Source of the DNA: CAYRGY01 sp964424075
Lineage (GTDB): Bacteria; Patescibacteriota; Gracilibacteria; UBA1369
Assembly: GCA_964424075.1 (NCBI GenBank)
Contig: CAYRGY010000005.1
Location: 1 to 64,000, forward strand
Length of the DNA: 64,000 nt
Reading direction: 5' to 3'
Shown here: positions 1 through 7,287 of the stretch, one piece after another
Layout: the number at the start of each line of letters is the position of its first letter
Position numbering within the stretch: the first letter of the stretch is position 1
The notes under the pieces: generated by a model
Databases searched by the model: none
Told to the model about the DNA's origin: nothing
What the model saw: the letters and a program-made list of their open reading frames with translations, nothing else
Made by a program: the position numbers and the translations under genes

Positions 1-86
1 CCCGCCGCCCGGCGCTCCTCGCCAAGCCCGCCCGGCAACACAATACAAGCCCACCTTGCGCCGCCGTCAACACTTGAATCTCCCCA
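1..86. other. GC-rich edge segment without a recognisable gene
   Basis: The first ~60 bases are much richer in GC than the rest of the window. No start codon or motif could be tied to a product. One plus-strand frame is open up to a TAA at 88-90, so this might be the tail of a gene that begins outside the window, but nothing more can be said. Confidence 0.3.
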
Positions 87-569
87 CTAAGCCTTTACTC
101 CAGCTTGCTCCTGAATAAACTCCAACACTTCTTCATGATGGCCATCCACTCGCACATTTCGCCAAATTCTCGCAATACGACCGTCGGGATCAATCACGAA
201 AGTAGTTCGAACCACCCCCAAAAAACTCTTGCCAAACATCGGCTTATTTTTCAGCACCCCATAGAGCTCAACCACCTTCTTGTCAGCATCTGCCAACAAA
301 GGAAATGGCAGCGAAAACTTCTCAATGAAGCGATTGTGCGATTCCAGAGAATCCATAGATATACCAAGAATTTTAGCATCCACAGACTTATAATCAGCGA
401 TTCGGTCTCGAAAATTACAGGCTTCTCGAGTACACCCCGGTGTATTGTCTTTGGGGTAAAAATATAGCACTGTCCAAAAACCGCGGCAGTCTTTCAAATC
501 AAACATACCGCCTTCACTTGACGGAAGACTAAATTCAGGGGCCTGTACTCCAACTTCAAGTTTTGCCAT
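87..569 (-). CDS. bcp: Thioredoxin-dependent peroxiredoxin (Bcp/PrxQ type)
   Basis: Reduces hydrogen peroxide and organic hydroperoxides in the cytoplasm, using a cysteine that thioredoxin then regenerates. The 160-residue protein has the AhpC/TSA fold signature YPKDNTPGCTREACNF, with the peroxidatic Cys46 and a resolving Cys51 five residues later, the spacing typical of the BCP group. The length is normal for the family. It is divergent from the thioredoxin-like lipoprotein gene at 621, and the two share a 51-bp intergenic region. With the thiol proteins at 621, 11497 and 12223 it fits a set of redox-defence genes. The family call is secure; the electron donor is inferred. Confidence 0.93.
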   Translation of the reverse strand: MAKLEVGVQAPEFSLPSSEGGMFDLKDCRGFWTVLYFYPKDNTPGCTREACNFRDRIADYKSVDAKILGISMDSLESHNRFIEKFSLPFPLLADADKKVVELYGVLKNKPMFGKSFLGVVRTTFVIDPDGRIARIWRNVRVDGHHEEVLEFIQEQAGVKA

Positions 570-593
570 GTTAAAATTTTTATGATAGCTTAG

Positions 594-599
594 TATAAC
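594..599 (+). promoter_or_regulatory. -10 box (TATAAC) for the lipoprotein gene at 621
   Basis: The TATAAC hexamer ends 22 nt before the ATG at 621, one of the two preferred distances in this window. It predicts a leader of about 15 nt. No Shine-Dalgarno lies between it and the start. Confidence 0.45.
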
Positions 600-620
600 T
601 GAAATAATTTAAGCGTCCAA

Positions 621-998
621 ATGAAAAAAATACTAGTAGTACTTGCCCTATTTACACTTACCGCTTGTTCAAGCGCACCTCCTGAGCCGGGACAATACGC
701 TGAAGTAGCTCAATGTCTCACTGAAAAGGGAGTTCAAATGTATGGTACTAGTTGGTGTCCTCACTGCCAGGACCAAAAAGACATGTTTGGTAATGATTGG
801 CAATTTATTGACTATATTGAATGTGATCAAGGTTCACCGCAGCGTCCACTTTGTGCGGAAGCTCAGGTGTTTAGCTATCCTTCCTGGATTTTTCCGGGCC
901 AAGAACGACTTGAGGGAACACAACCTATTGAAATTTTAGCCCAAAAAGCGGCTTGTACGGAATTTTTGCCAGAATCGCTTGGCAATTCCGCAGAATAA
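621..998 (+). CDS. Thioredoxin-like lipoprotein (VKOR-partner type)
   Basis: Predicted membrane-anchored thiol-disulfide oxidoreductase acting outside the cytoplasm. A short hydrophobic signal ends in the lipobox LTAC with lipidated Cys16. The thioredoxin active site WCPHC (Cys46/Cys49) follows, and a YPSW motif gives the cis-proline loop of the fold. The small size (125 residues) and further cysteines (for example in QCL, ECD and PLC) resemble the thioredoxin domains that accompany or are fused to vitamin K epoxide reductase in bacteria. It is followed 15 bp later by another small lipoprotein, probably in one operon. No VKOR or DsbB gene lies in the window, so the partner is unknown. Confidence 0.8.
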   Translation: MKKILVVLALFTLTACSSAPPEPGQYAEVAQCLTEKGVQMYGTSWCPHCQDQKDMFGNDWQFIDYIECDQGSPQRPLCAEAQVFSYPSWIFPGQERLEGTQPIEILAQKAACTEFLPESLGNSAE

Positions 999-1013
999 GA
1001 GTTTAATATATAC

Positions 1014-1463
1014 ATGCAAAAACAAATACTCGTTATAGCTGCTTTGTTGGCCCTTACCGCTTGTCAGGCGCAACCTGAGGAAGCTCCCCGAGTCACCAGC
1101 ACTATGGATCAGGAAAAAGCTTCGACTTCTACCACAGTCCGAATCAATGTTGTTGACGAAACTGCACCCGCTGATGAAGATATTGTTTTTAATGGTAACA
1201 AAAAGGGTGTTTTGCTCACAGAAGACGGTTTTGTCCCCAAAACAATTGAGCTGGGAGTTGACGCCGAACTAATTATCTACAATGGCCTGGATGGAATGGC
1301 GAAACTCTATTCATCTGACACCAGCGGAGAGGATTGTTTGATGATTGGCAACTTCGACATAACTGCCAATGATCAAAAGTCTTTTACTTTTGAGGAGCCT
1401 TTGAATTGCACTATCCTCAATCAACTTGAGCCGGAGCAAAATTTCAAGCTCACAGTAAACTGA
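1014..1463 (+). CDS. Small lipoprotein of unknown function
   Basis: Signal peptide with lipobox LTAC (Cys17), followed by a low-complexity Glu/Thr/Ser linker and a predicted beta-rich domain of about 95 residues. The phrase GFVPKTIELGVDAELIIYN recalls the opening strands of cupredoxin-like domains, but the usual copper ligands are not evident and a cysteine pair (GEDCLM, LNCTIL) may form a disulfide instead. It lies 15 bp after the thioredoxin-like lipoprotein and 2 bp before queG, so all three are probably co-transcribed. The cupredoxin-like reading is a weak inference. Confidence 0.7.
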   Translation: MQKQILVIAALLALTACQAQPEEAPRVTSTMDQEKASTSTTVRINVVDETAPADEDIVFNGNKKGVLLTEDGFVPKTIELGVDAELIIYNGLDGMAKLYSSDTSGEDCLMIGNFDITANDQKSFTFEEPLNCTILNQLEPEQNFKLTVN

Positions 1464-1465
1464 TC

Positions 1466-2383
1466 ATGCCCTCGCTCAAATCCCAAATCAAAGCTTTCGC
1501 AACCCAAAAACTTGGCATCGATTTAATTGGCATTACCACTGCCGAACCTCACCAAGAAGGCCGAAAACATCTCGATGAATTCATCGAACACGGCCTCCAC
1601 GGCGACATGTCCTATCTCGAAAACTCCGAACTACGCACTACGCCGCAACTATTACTCGAGAATGCGAGATCCGTCATTGTCATCGGTATTAACTATTATC
1701 GCCAAACACCACCAACACCAAAAGGGCGCGGCAAAATAGCCCGCTATGCCTATGGCCGCGACTATCACAAAGTCATCAAAAAAACCCTTCGCCAATTAAT
1801 CGCTCACATCGAAGAAATCGCGCCCGACAGTCAAAATCGGGCTTGTGTTGACTCCGCCCCCCTCTTCGAGAAAGGCTATGCCCAGCAAGCCGGCCTCGGC
1901 TTTGCCGGTAAAAATACAACTTTGATCAATCCCCAAAAAGGCTCATTTATCTTGCTGGGCGAGATTCTGACTACCCTAAAACTCACTCCCGACACTCCCC
2001 TGACAGGCACTTGCGGAACCTGCACCCGTTGCATCGATGCCTGCCCCACCAACGCACTTCAAAAACCATTCCAAATGGATGCCCGCCGCTGCATCAGTTA
2101 CCTTACCATTGAACACAAAGGCGATATACCTTCTGAATACGACCTGCAAGGTTGGCTTTTTGGCTGCGATATTTGCCAGGAAGTCTGCCCCTATAATCAA
2201 GCACACGCCAAACCACTCCAATTTGAACCGCTCAAAAAGACTAAAATTGCCGGGCACTCGCAAAAACTTACCGACATCCTCGCCCTCAAAACCGACGAAG
2301 AATTTACCGAAAAATTCGCCGGATCGCCCTTGATGCGAGCTAAGCGAAAGAAGCTGCAGAGCACTGCAAAGCAACTTAGTTGA
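1466..2383 (+). CDS. queG: Epoxyqueuosine reductase QueG
   Basis: Catalyses the last step of queuosine synthesis in tRNA, reducing epoxyqueuosine with a cobalamin cofactor and two [4Fe-4S] clusters. The 305-residue protein shows both cluster motifs: Cys183/186/189/193 in CGTCTRCIDACP and Cys234/237/241 in CDICQEVCP. It also has VDSAP at 128-132, whose Asp129 matches the family's proton donor. Length and C-terminal region are normal for the short form without the HEAT repeat extension. It starts 2 bp after the preceding lipoprotein gene. The need for cobalamin links it to the adenosyltransferase at 10290, though QueG itself does not need the adenosylated form. Confidence 0.95.
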   Translation: MPSLKSQIKAFATQKLGIDLIGITTAEPHQEGRKHLDEFIEHGLHGDMSYLENSELRTTPQLLLENARSVIVIGINYYRQTPPTPKGRGKIARYAYGRDYHKVIKKTLRQLIAHIEEIAPDSQNRACVDSAPLFEKGYAQQAGLGFAGKNTTLINPQKGSFILLGEILTTLKLTPDTPLTGTCGTCTRCIDACPTNALQKPFQMDARRCISYLTIEHKGDIPSEYDLQGWLFGCDICQEVCPYNQAHAKPLQFEPLKKTKIAGHSQKLTDILALKTDEEFTEKFAGSPLMRAKRKKLQSTAKQLS

Positions 2384-2413
2384 TTCTTACTTCATTTGAC
2401 CACAAATTTATGC

Positions 2414-2419
2414 TATAAT
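2414..2419 (+). promoter_or_regulatory. Extended -10 promoter (TGcTATAAT) for the 2447 operon
   Basis: A perfect TATAAT preceded by TGc forms an extended -10 element. It lies 28 nt before the ATG at 2447. The -35 region is weak, as is common for extended -10 promoters. Its position within the longer upstream reading frame argues for the ATG start at 2447. Confidence 0.6.
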
Positions 2420-2446
2420 TTAGAGATTAATAGTATTTTTTTTCCT

Positions 2447-2776
2447 ATGGATCAAATGCGCCCTAATTTAAATGACCTTCTAGCGGTTTTAAGCCAGTCA
2501 TTTCTTGGCTCCAGGCTAAACATGGAACAAAAGCGTCTGATTATTGAAGAACATAAGACCTCTTCACCGGCAGTAATTCAAGAGGCTATCAACCAAATTC
2601 GCCAAGCTGACGAAAACTTTATTATACAAGCCGATCAAAAAGCGGATGCTGCTACAGAGCCTTTAAAGAAGGCAGTAGAAGCAGCTGAAGAATTTATGAA
2701 TGCAGAAAAGAAACAAGAGCAACAAGCGACCAGTCAGCAATTACTTTCTATAGAATCAAGTCTTAACCAGATCTAA
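2447..2776 (+). CDS. Small helical protein, first gene of a two-gene module
   Basis: 109 residues, predicted almost all alpha-helical, with a Lys/Glu/Ala/Gln-rich second half that could form a coiled coil. No signal peptide. The ATG at 2447 is preferred over an upstream TTG because the -10 box lies between the two. The first half (DLLAVLSQSFLGSRLNMEQK...) follows a pattern also seen in the proteins at 37688, 42012 and 55704: L..LL..S.....L......I...L, then a Glu/Lys-rich tail. All four stand just before a large unrecognised protein. Here the next gene begins 1 bp after the stop, so the two are probably translationally coupled. Function unknown. Confidence 0.75.
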   Translation: MDQMRPNLNDLLAVLSQSFLGSRLNMEQKRLIIEEHKTSSPAVIQEAINQIRQADENFIIQADQKADAATEPLKKAVEAAEEFMNAEKKQEQQATSQQLLSIESSLNQI

Positions 2777-2777
2777 C

Positions 2778-4211
2778 ATGTTAGAAGAAATAAAAAAACC
2801 GTTCTATTCATCCGGAGCACTAGAAGCTCCCAGCCCAGCTCCAGCGCCGGAACCAGCAGAAGATGCAGCTGAACCAGCAGAAGAAACAGCTGAACCAGCG
2901 CCTGAAGAAGCGCCTGAAGCAGCTGAAGCAGATGAAGCAGCTGCCGAATCGACCGACGAACCTAAAAAACCAAAACAATCGGAGTCGGCTATTGCCAGAA
3001 ACTCCCTAAGGTCGCGCGCCTCTAAACTTCGCGAACAATTATTGGCCTCCGATAAGGAAGGTGCAAAAGAAAAAGCTGAAGCAATCGGGGCCGAGAATGA
3101 TCCTAAAGGAGCTTATGGAAAATCTGTTCAAGCAGAAATTATCGGTGACAAGGATGATATTGATCAAGCAACTAATGAATTGGCTCAAGCGGTATTTCAA
3201 GCAAAATTCCATCTGGAAAAGAAACCTACCGACGGTAATGCCACTCCATTGGCAGAAGAAACCGGTGAATTTCACCAGGAACGCTCTGATATTCTGGTTG
3301 CCACACAAGCAATGCAACAAAAACTGAAAGACGCTTGGGACGCTGCCAAAAAACAAGATCCCCAAAAAAGAGAAAAAATAGTAGAAGATTGGATTAAAGG
3401 TCGTTGGAAAAATGACTTGGATGAAGGAATGCGAAGCTCATTAGATGAGCAAACCATTAGTTATGAGGACAAAGATGACAAAATGTCCGTAACCTTTACT
3501 AATGGTAACCCAACTTTCGAATTCGAATTAAAGAAAGCAGAGGCAGGCGAAGTCTCCGCAGCAGCATCAGGAGAAGATGCTAAAGAGAAATCTGAAGATC
3601 CCGAAGTTGAAAAGAAGCGATTAAAGCTAGCCAGAAAAGCTTGGGGTGAAATTGAAACATTTATTGACGCAGAAGTTGAATCTGCTAATAATGGCATTTT
3701 CGTAAAAGTACAAGATGTAATTGAGAGTAGTACTAAAGAAGCATATCAGGCGCTTAATGATGAACAAAAAAAAGCTTTAGCAAATACAACCTATATCTAT
3801 GGGCTTGCGTTTGGTGATGACACCGCCATAACATTTCCTGCATCAGGCTACAGTGCATCAATTAAATTCAAAGTAAATGCTCGAGCCAATGAGCTAAATG
3901 AAAGTCCTCAAATTGAAGAGCACACTGCCGAACAATTAGCGCAGTCAGGAGAAGCAGCCCTCCAAACACAATACAAAAAGGCAATCGATGATACTATTGC
4001 AAAAGCTGAAGAGCAAAATGAGAAGGCTCTAGATCTGGTGAATGACATAGTGGGTAACTATATCCGCCATGCTTATTTAGAGATGAGTTATCCGCAAAAA
4101 GATGCTCTCAAAGGTAAAGTTGTCACTTGTGAACATCGAAATGTAGAATTCAAAATCACCCTTCCCGAATCTGGCTACAATCCTAATGATTTGAAGATCG
4201 AAAAAGTCTAA
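2778..4211 (+). CDS. Large acidic protein with three related C-terminal repeats, unknown function
   Basis: 477 residues with no signal peptide or membrane segment. Residues ~10-65 are a Pro/Ala/Glu linker (PAPEPAEDAAEPAEE-like). The rest contains three copies of a unit made of a helix followed by a beta hairpin, around residues 200-255, 300-365 and 410-477. They share phrases such as FPASGYSASIKFKV and LPESGYNPNDLKIEKV, and a WI/VI...(R/K)...L.. helix before them. Between the units lie charged helices. It is coupled to the small helical protein upstream (1 bp gap). I do not recognise the family. The architecture of linker plus repeats suggests a scaffold or exported structural protein, but that is inference. 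Confidence 0.8.
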   Translation: MLEEIKKPFYSSGALEAPSPAPAPEPAEDAAEPAEETAEPAPEEAPEAAEADEAAAESTDEPKKPKQSESAIARNSLRSRASKLREQLLASDKEGAKEKAEAIGAENDPKGAYGKSVQAEIIGDKDDIDQATNELAQAVFQAKFHLEKKPTDGNATPLAEETGEFHQERSDILVATQAMQQKLKDAWDAAKKQDPQKREKIVEDWIKGRWKNDLDEGMRSSLDEQTISYEDKDDKMSVTFTNGNPTFEFELKKAEAGEVSAAASGEDAKEKSEDPEVEKKRLKLARKAWGEIETFIDAEVESANNGIFVKVQDVIESSTKEAYQALNDEQKKALANTTYIYGLAFGDDTAITFPASGYSASIKFKVNARANELNESPQIEEHTAEQLAQSGEAALQTQYKKAIDDTIAKAEEQNEKALDLVNDIVGNYIRHAYLEMSYPQKDALKGKVVTCEHRNVEFKITLPESGYNPNDLKIEKV

Positions 4212-4214
4212 ACA

Positions 4215-4243
4215 TTGACAAAATAATAAAAAGCTTGTAAAGT
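4215..4243 (+). promoter_or_regulatory. Sigma70-type promoter for the lipoprotein gene at 4266
   Basis: TTGACA at 4215-4220 and TAAAGT at 4238-4243 are separated by 17 bp. The -10 box ends 23 nt before the ATG. Confidence 0.6.
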
Positions 4244-4265
4244 ACACTTCTAACTACTTAGGAAT

Positions 4266-5291
4266 ATGATTAACAAGCTTTTTTCACGTGCCAATTTAAA
4301 AAGTATAGCCACGGCTACGATTTTGAGCTTGTCTTCATCAATCATTGCTTGCCAAAACGAAACAAAACAAACTATCCAACAAATTACCCCGATTCAGCCG
4401 CAAGCCAAGCCTAAACCTGCCCCTCCTAAATTTAGTCCACACACCTATTCCCCACCAACACAAGCCGACATCGTCGAAACGAATATCGAGCCGGACAATC
4501 AAAAAACAGTTATCTACATTGCCGATTATCATAAAACGTCCTATGACGATGAGCTAGGAAAAAAAGTCCAAAAAGAAATTTACGCCGTAGTAAATGACCT
4601 AGTTAAAACCTACCAACATCTAGATATTGCCGCAGAAACTTGGGCGATAGGCAATAATTTTGAGGATTTCACTGACAAACTCCGCAATGACCATCCTTTT
4701 AGACGATATCATCAAAATCAAAACTCTAAGCAAGTCACAGAAAGGCTAATTGACCGCACCTCTGCTCCAATTTCGCCAATAATTTTTGGCCATTTTCAAA
4801 CCCAGGTAAATCCGATTGGCACCGTTTCCAAGCAAGATACCGAATCGATTGACGCTTTCGCCAAAGATCTAAAGCGCTACTCTAAACTAAAGCAGCAGCA
4901 AATTGAGTATTGCCAAGACGAAACTCCTACTGAATGCTATTGTGCGGCACAAGAATTCGAGCAACAAGTTAACACCAAACTAGACAAGCGCCTTGAGGAC
5001 ATCCCCAAACAGGAAGTCCGCCAAGCTCTCACCACCACAAAAGACTTTGTAGTACTTATTGCCGGCATTTCTCATCTCCAAAACGGACTACCCGAAATTA
5101 AACAAAATAATGCCAATTTTATAGTTGTTTCCCCCAAAAGTATAACCTATCGCATCGACTCAATTCGTAATCAAGATATGACCAAGCAAAACTTCCCCGA
5201 TACTGCAGAGCACAACTGCTCTGATCTTGATTATCAAGCACAAAAAACCGTTCAGGTTTTAGTAACTCGAATCAACGCAGCCAAGTTGTAA
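4266..5291 (+). CDS. ChaN/TraB-like lipoprotein (copy 1)
   Basis: 341 residues. A signal peptide ends in a lipobox with Cys29, followed by a Pro-rich linker. The globular part begins with KTVIYIADYHKTSYDDE, an early strand plus His motif, then a helix IYAVVNDLVKTYQHLDIAAET. It ends with VVLIAGISHLQNGL, a strand plus Gly-x-x-His motif. This order resembles the ChaN (haem-binding uptake) / TraB / EreA superfamily, where histidines at the ends of the two strands line the active site. The same layout occurs in the lipoprotein at 16508, so the two are diverged paralogs. Both are followed by a broken small gene. Substrate unknown; the superfamily call rests on motif order only. Confidence 0.75.
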   Translation: MINKLFSRANLKSIATATILSLSSSIIACQNETKQTIQQITPIQPQAKPKPAPPKFSPHTYSPPTQADIVETNIEPDNQKTVIYIADYHKTSYDDELGKKVQKEIYAVVNDLVKTYQHLDIAAETWAIGNNFEDFTDKLRNDHPFRRYHQNQNSKQVTERLIDRTSAPISPIIFGHFQTQVNPIGTVSKQDTESIDAFAKDLKRYSKLKQQQIEYCQDETPTECYCAAQEFEQQVNTKLDKRLEDIPKQEVRQALTTTKDFVVLIAGISHLQNGLPEIKQNNANFIVVSPKSITYRIDSIRNQDMTKQNFPDTAEHNCSDLDYQAQKTVQVLVTRINAAKL

Positions 5292-5314
5292 AAAGGCAAT
5301 AAATTTGCTATAAT
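5286..5314 (+). promoter_or_regulatory. Promoter for the broken small gene at 5336
   Basis: TTGTAA at 5286-5291, a 17-bp spacer, and the extended -10 TGcTATAAT with TATAAT at 5309-5314. The -10 box ends 22 nt before the ATG at 5336. An intact promoter here suggests the gene behind it was recently functional. Confidence 0.6.
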
Positions 5315-5335
5315 AACAAGATATAATTCTTTGTT

Positions 5336-5523
5336 ATGCAACCCGCCCCACAAACCAGAATAGTGGCTAAAGACATCCCTTTTAGCATCGAGGTTTTCAA
5401 GCTACTAATTGTTCAAGGCCGAGTAATAAACTCTGCAGCTTAGACGGCCGCGCCAAAGCCAATAAGTTTATCACTGAAAGCCAAGAAAAAGAGGATCTTA
5501 CAAATCTACTAAATCAATTATAA
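5336..5523 (+). pseudogene. Frameshifted small gene of unknown function
   Basis: The ATG at 5336 opens a 35-codon frame that ends at a TAG (5441-5443). A second frame overlapping it continues as SLDGRAKANKFITESQEKEDLTNL and so on to a TAA at 5521-5523. Joining the frames near 5430 gives a continuous charged protein of about 60 residues. A good promoter lies upstream. I see no slippery heptamer at the joint, so a true frameshift mutation or a sequence error is more likely than programmed frameshifting. No family recognised. Confidence 0.45.
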
Positions 5524-5543
5524 AACTTATTATCAAAACCAAC

Positions 5544-6125
5544 ATGCTCCCATCCCGCTTAATATATTTAGGTAAAAGACTGTCAAACGCTGAGAAGAAA
5601 GCCAAAGTACGCGAGCGGATGGCTGCAAATGAGCAGGCAGCAAAGTCAGATGAAAAAACTGAAGCTAATGCTCCGGCAATTAGCGATGCTGAGTTAGATG
5701 AGCTACTTGCCATTGTTGAGCAAGAACCGGGTAAAGAATTCAGCAAGCAGATTTCTCCAGCTCAAAGAGCTAGAGCTCTTCGCAAACTTAAAGCACATCG
5801 ACAGGATGCGCTAGACCGCTTTCAAGCAGCGGAAGAAAAATTCACTAAACTTAGAGATGATTCTCAACAGGATCTTGATAGATACAACGTGGAGAAGAAT
5901 AAAATTACTGCTGCCATTGATACATTTAAAAGTGGTGAACTAGAAGTAAACACTACCAAAATAGAAAACCTGGAAGAGCACTCACGCCGCCTCGACATTT
6001 TCATTAATCGCGCCAAAGCCAATGTCGACTATTATGAAATGCAGCGAGTTGATGCTCACCGTCGCCATGCCAGATTCAAGAAATACTATCAAGAAATCAA
6101 GTCAGCCTATAGCCTGCCCACCTGA
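5544..6125 (+). CDS. Coiled-coil protein of unknown function
   Basis: 193 residues, no signal peptide after the first ~10 residues. A Lys/Arg/Glu-rich N-terminus and an acidic spacer (EANAPAISDAELDELLAIVEQ) lead into a long coiled coil from about residue 70 to 185, rich in Arg, Lys, Glu and Asp with heptad leucines and isoleucines. It ends convergently, overlapping the last 19 bases of korB on the other strand. A TATTAT at 5528-5533 may be its -10 box. Nothing identifies a function. Confidence 0.65.
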   Translation: MLPSRLIYLGKRLSNAEKKAKVRERMAANEQAAKSDEKTEANAPAISDAELDELLAIVEQEPGKEFSKQISPAQRARALRKLKAHRQDALDRFQAAEEKFTKLRDDSQQDLDRYNVEKNKITAAIDTFKSGELEVNTTKIENLEEHSRRLDIFINRAKANVDYYEMQRVDAHRRHARFKKYYQEIKSAYSLPT

Positions 6126-6790
6126 ATTGTCCCATCTTTTATGGCCTGCATATAACTGGCATAAGTATTCACCTTATTGAAAGTCACGCAGGGCTGCAGC
6201 ACATCAATCAGCGAAAACCCGTCATGCTGCAATGCCTCTCCAATCAAATCGCGCAGCCCGGGAGCATCCCCGGCATAGCCACGTGCCACGAATCCACACC
6301 CTGATGCCTTCGCCAAAGTCACCGGATCAACTGGCTGCTCTTCCACACCATCAGGCGATGACGGCGAAACATAGCCTTTGTCAGAAGTCGGGGTAAACTG
6401 CCCTTTAGTTAGTCCATAAACCTGATTGTTATGCACAATCACAGTGACATTCACATCGCGTCGCATAGCATGTAGTAGGTGCCCCAGTCCTCCGCCGTAA
6501 CAACCTCCATCCCCAATCAAACAGACAACTTTCAGGTCCGGTCGCGCCCAGGCCACACCACAGGCCGCCGGAACAGCTCGTCCATGTAGGGCATGCAATC
6601 CATAACAATTCACCCAATGCGCGATTTTTCCGCCACATCCAATATCAGTGACTAAAGCAAACTTCTCCCTCGGCACATCGGAAGCCACAAGCGCCTCTTT
6701 GAGCGCTACCTGAATACCGAAATTTCCGCATCCGGGACACCAATCAGGTTTGGCGCAAGTATCAAATTGTTTCACTGCATCTTTATTCAT
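6107..6790 (-). CDS. korB: 2-oxoacid:ferredoxin oxidoreductase, beta subunit
   Basis: Thiamine-diphosphate-binding subunit of a 2-oxoglutarate (or related 2-oxoacid) ferredoxin oxidoreductase, which decarboxylates the acid to an acyl-CoA and reduces ferredoxin. The 227-residue protein has CPGCGNFG near the N-terminus, GDGGCYGGG for thiamine diphosphate and Mg binding followed by VHNN, and VYGLTKGQFTPTS, characteristic of KorB/PorB. Its start overlaps the stop of the acetyltransferase gene by 4 nt (ATGA), so it is translationally coupled to it. No separate ferredoxin-like delta subunit is nearby. The exact 2-oxoacid is not fixed by the sequence. Confidence 0.92.
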   Translation of the reverse strand: MNKDAVKQFDTCAKPDWCPGCGNFGIQVALKEALVASDVPREKFALVTDIGCGGKIAHWVNCYGLHALHGRAVPAACGVAWARPDLKVVCLIGDGGCYGGGLGHLLHAMRRDVNVTVIVHNNQVYGLTKGQFTPTSDKGYVSPSSPDGVEEQPVDPVTLAKASGCGFVARGYAGDAPGLRDLIGEALQHDGFSLIDVLQPCVTFNKVNTYASYMQAIKDGTIQVGRL

Positions 6791-7287
6791 GGTTTTAATT
6801 GCATATAGTATTCGTCGATATACTTGTCTCCTTCTTTCACAGCGTCCTTTTCAGTACCGAAAACCTCAAATCCCAGCGACATATATAGCGCCACCGCAGC
6901 AACATTGTCGGCATATACTTTTAACTCCAATATTTCTAAATCATTTCGATTAGACACTTGCTCAATAGTAGCTTCCATTAGCCTGCGACCTAATCCCTTG
7001 CCTCGATAAGCCGGGCTGACATACAAACCGAACAAATGGGCGATATGGTTTTTTTTAGCACTATGATCGACCTTAAATCCGACTTTAGCCACCAATTTCT
7101 CACCATCGAAAGCTCCAAAAACCGTTTTGTCCCTGAAATTTTTAGCAATCAACTCGTCACTCATTTGTGCTGTCATGTCATAGCTGCGACTGAACACTTC
7201 AGGACTGTCTTTCAATGCTTGGAGGCGCAATTGATGATACTTGGCAGCTTCATCTGAACCTAATTGTCGAATTACTACATTATTCAT
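6787..7287 (-). CDS. GNAT-family N-acetyltransferase within the kor operon
   Basis: 166 residues with the GNAT acetyl-CoA motif YRGKGLGRRLME (R-x-x-G-x-G) at about 95-107 and the later segment ELKVYADNVAAVALYMSLGFEVFG, the family's motif B (N...A...LY..LGF). It probably acetylates an amine or a protein N-terminus; the substrate cannot be read from sequence. It sits between korA and korB, overlapping korA by 8 nt and korB by 4 nt, so it is tightly coupled to both. The family is secure; the reason for its place in this operon is not. Confidence 0.9.
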   Translation of the reverse strand: MNNVVIRQLGSDEAAKYHQLRLQALKDSPEVFSRSYDMTAQMSDELIAKNFRDKTVFGAFDGEKLVAKVGFKVDHSAKKNHIAHLFGLYVSPAYRGKGLGRRLMEATIEQVSNRNDLEILELKVYADNVAAVALYMSLGFEVFGTEKDAVKEGDKYIDEYYMQLKP

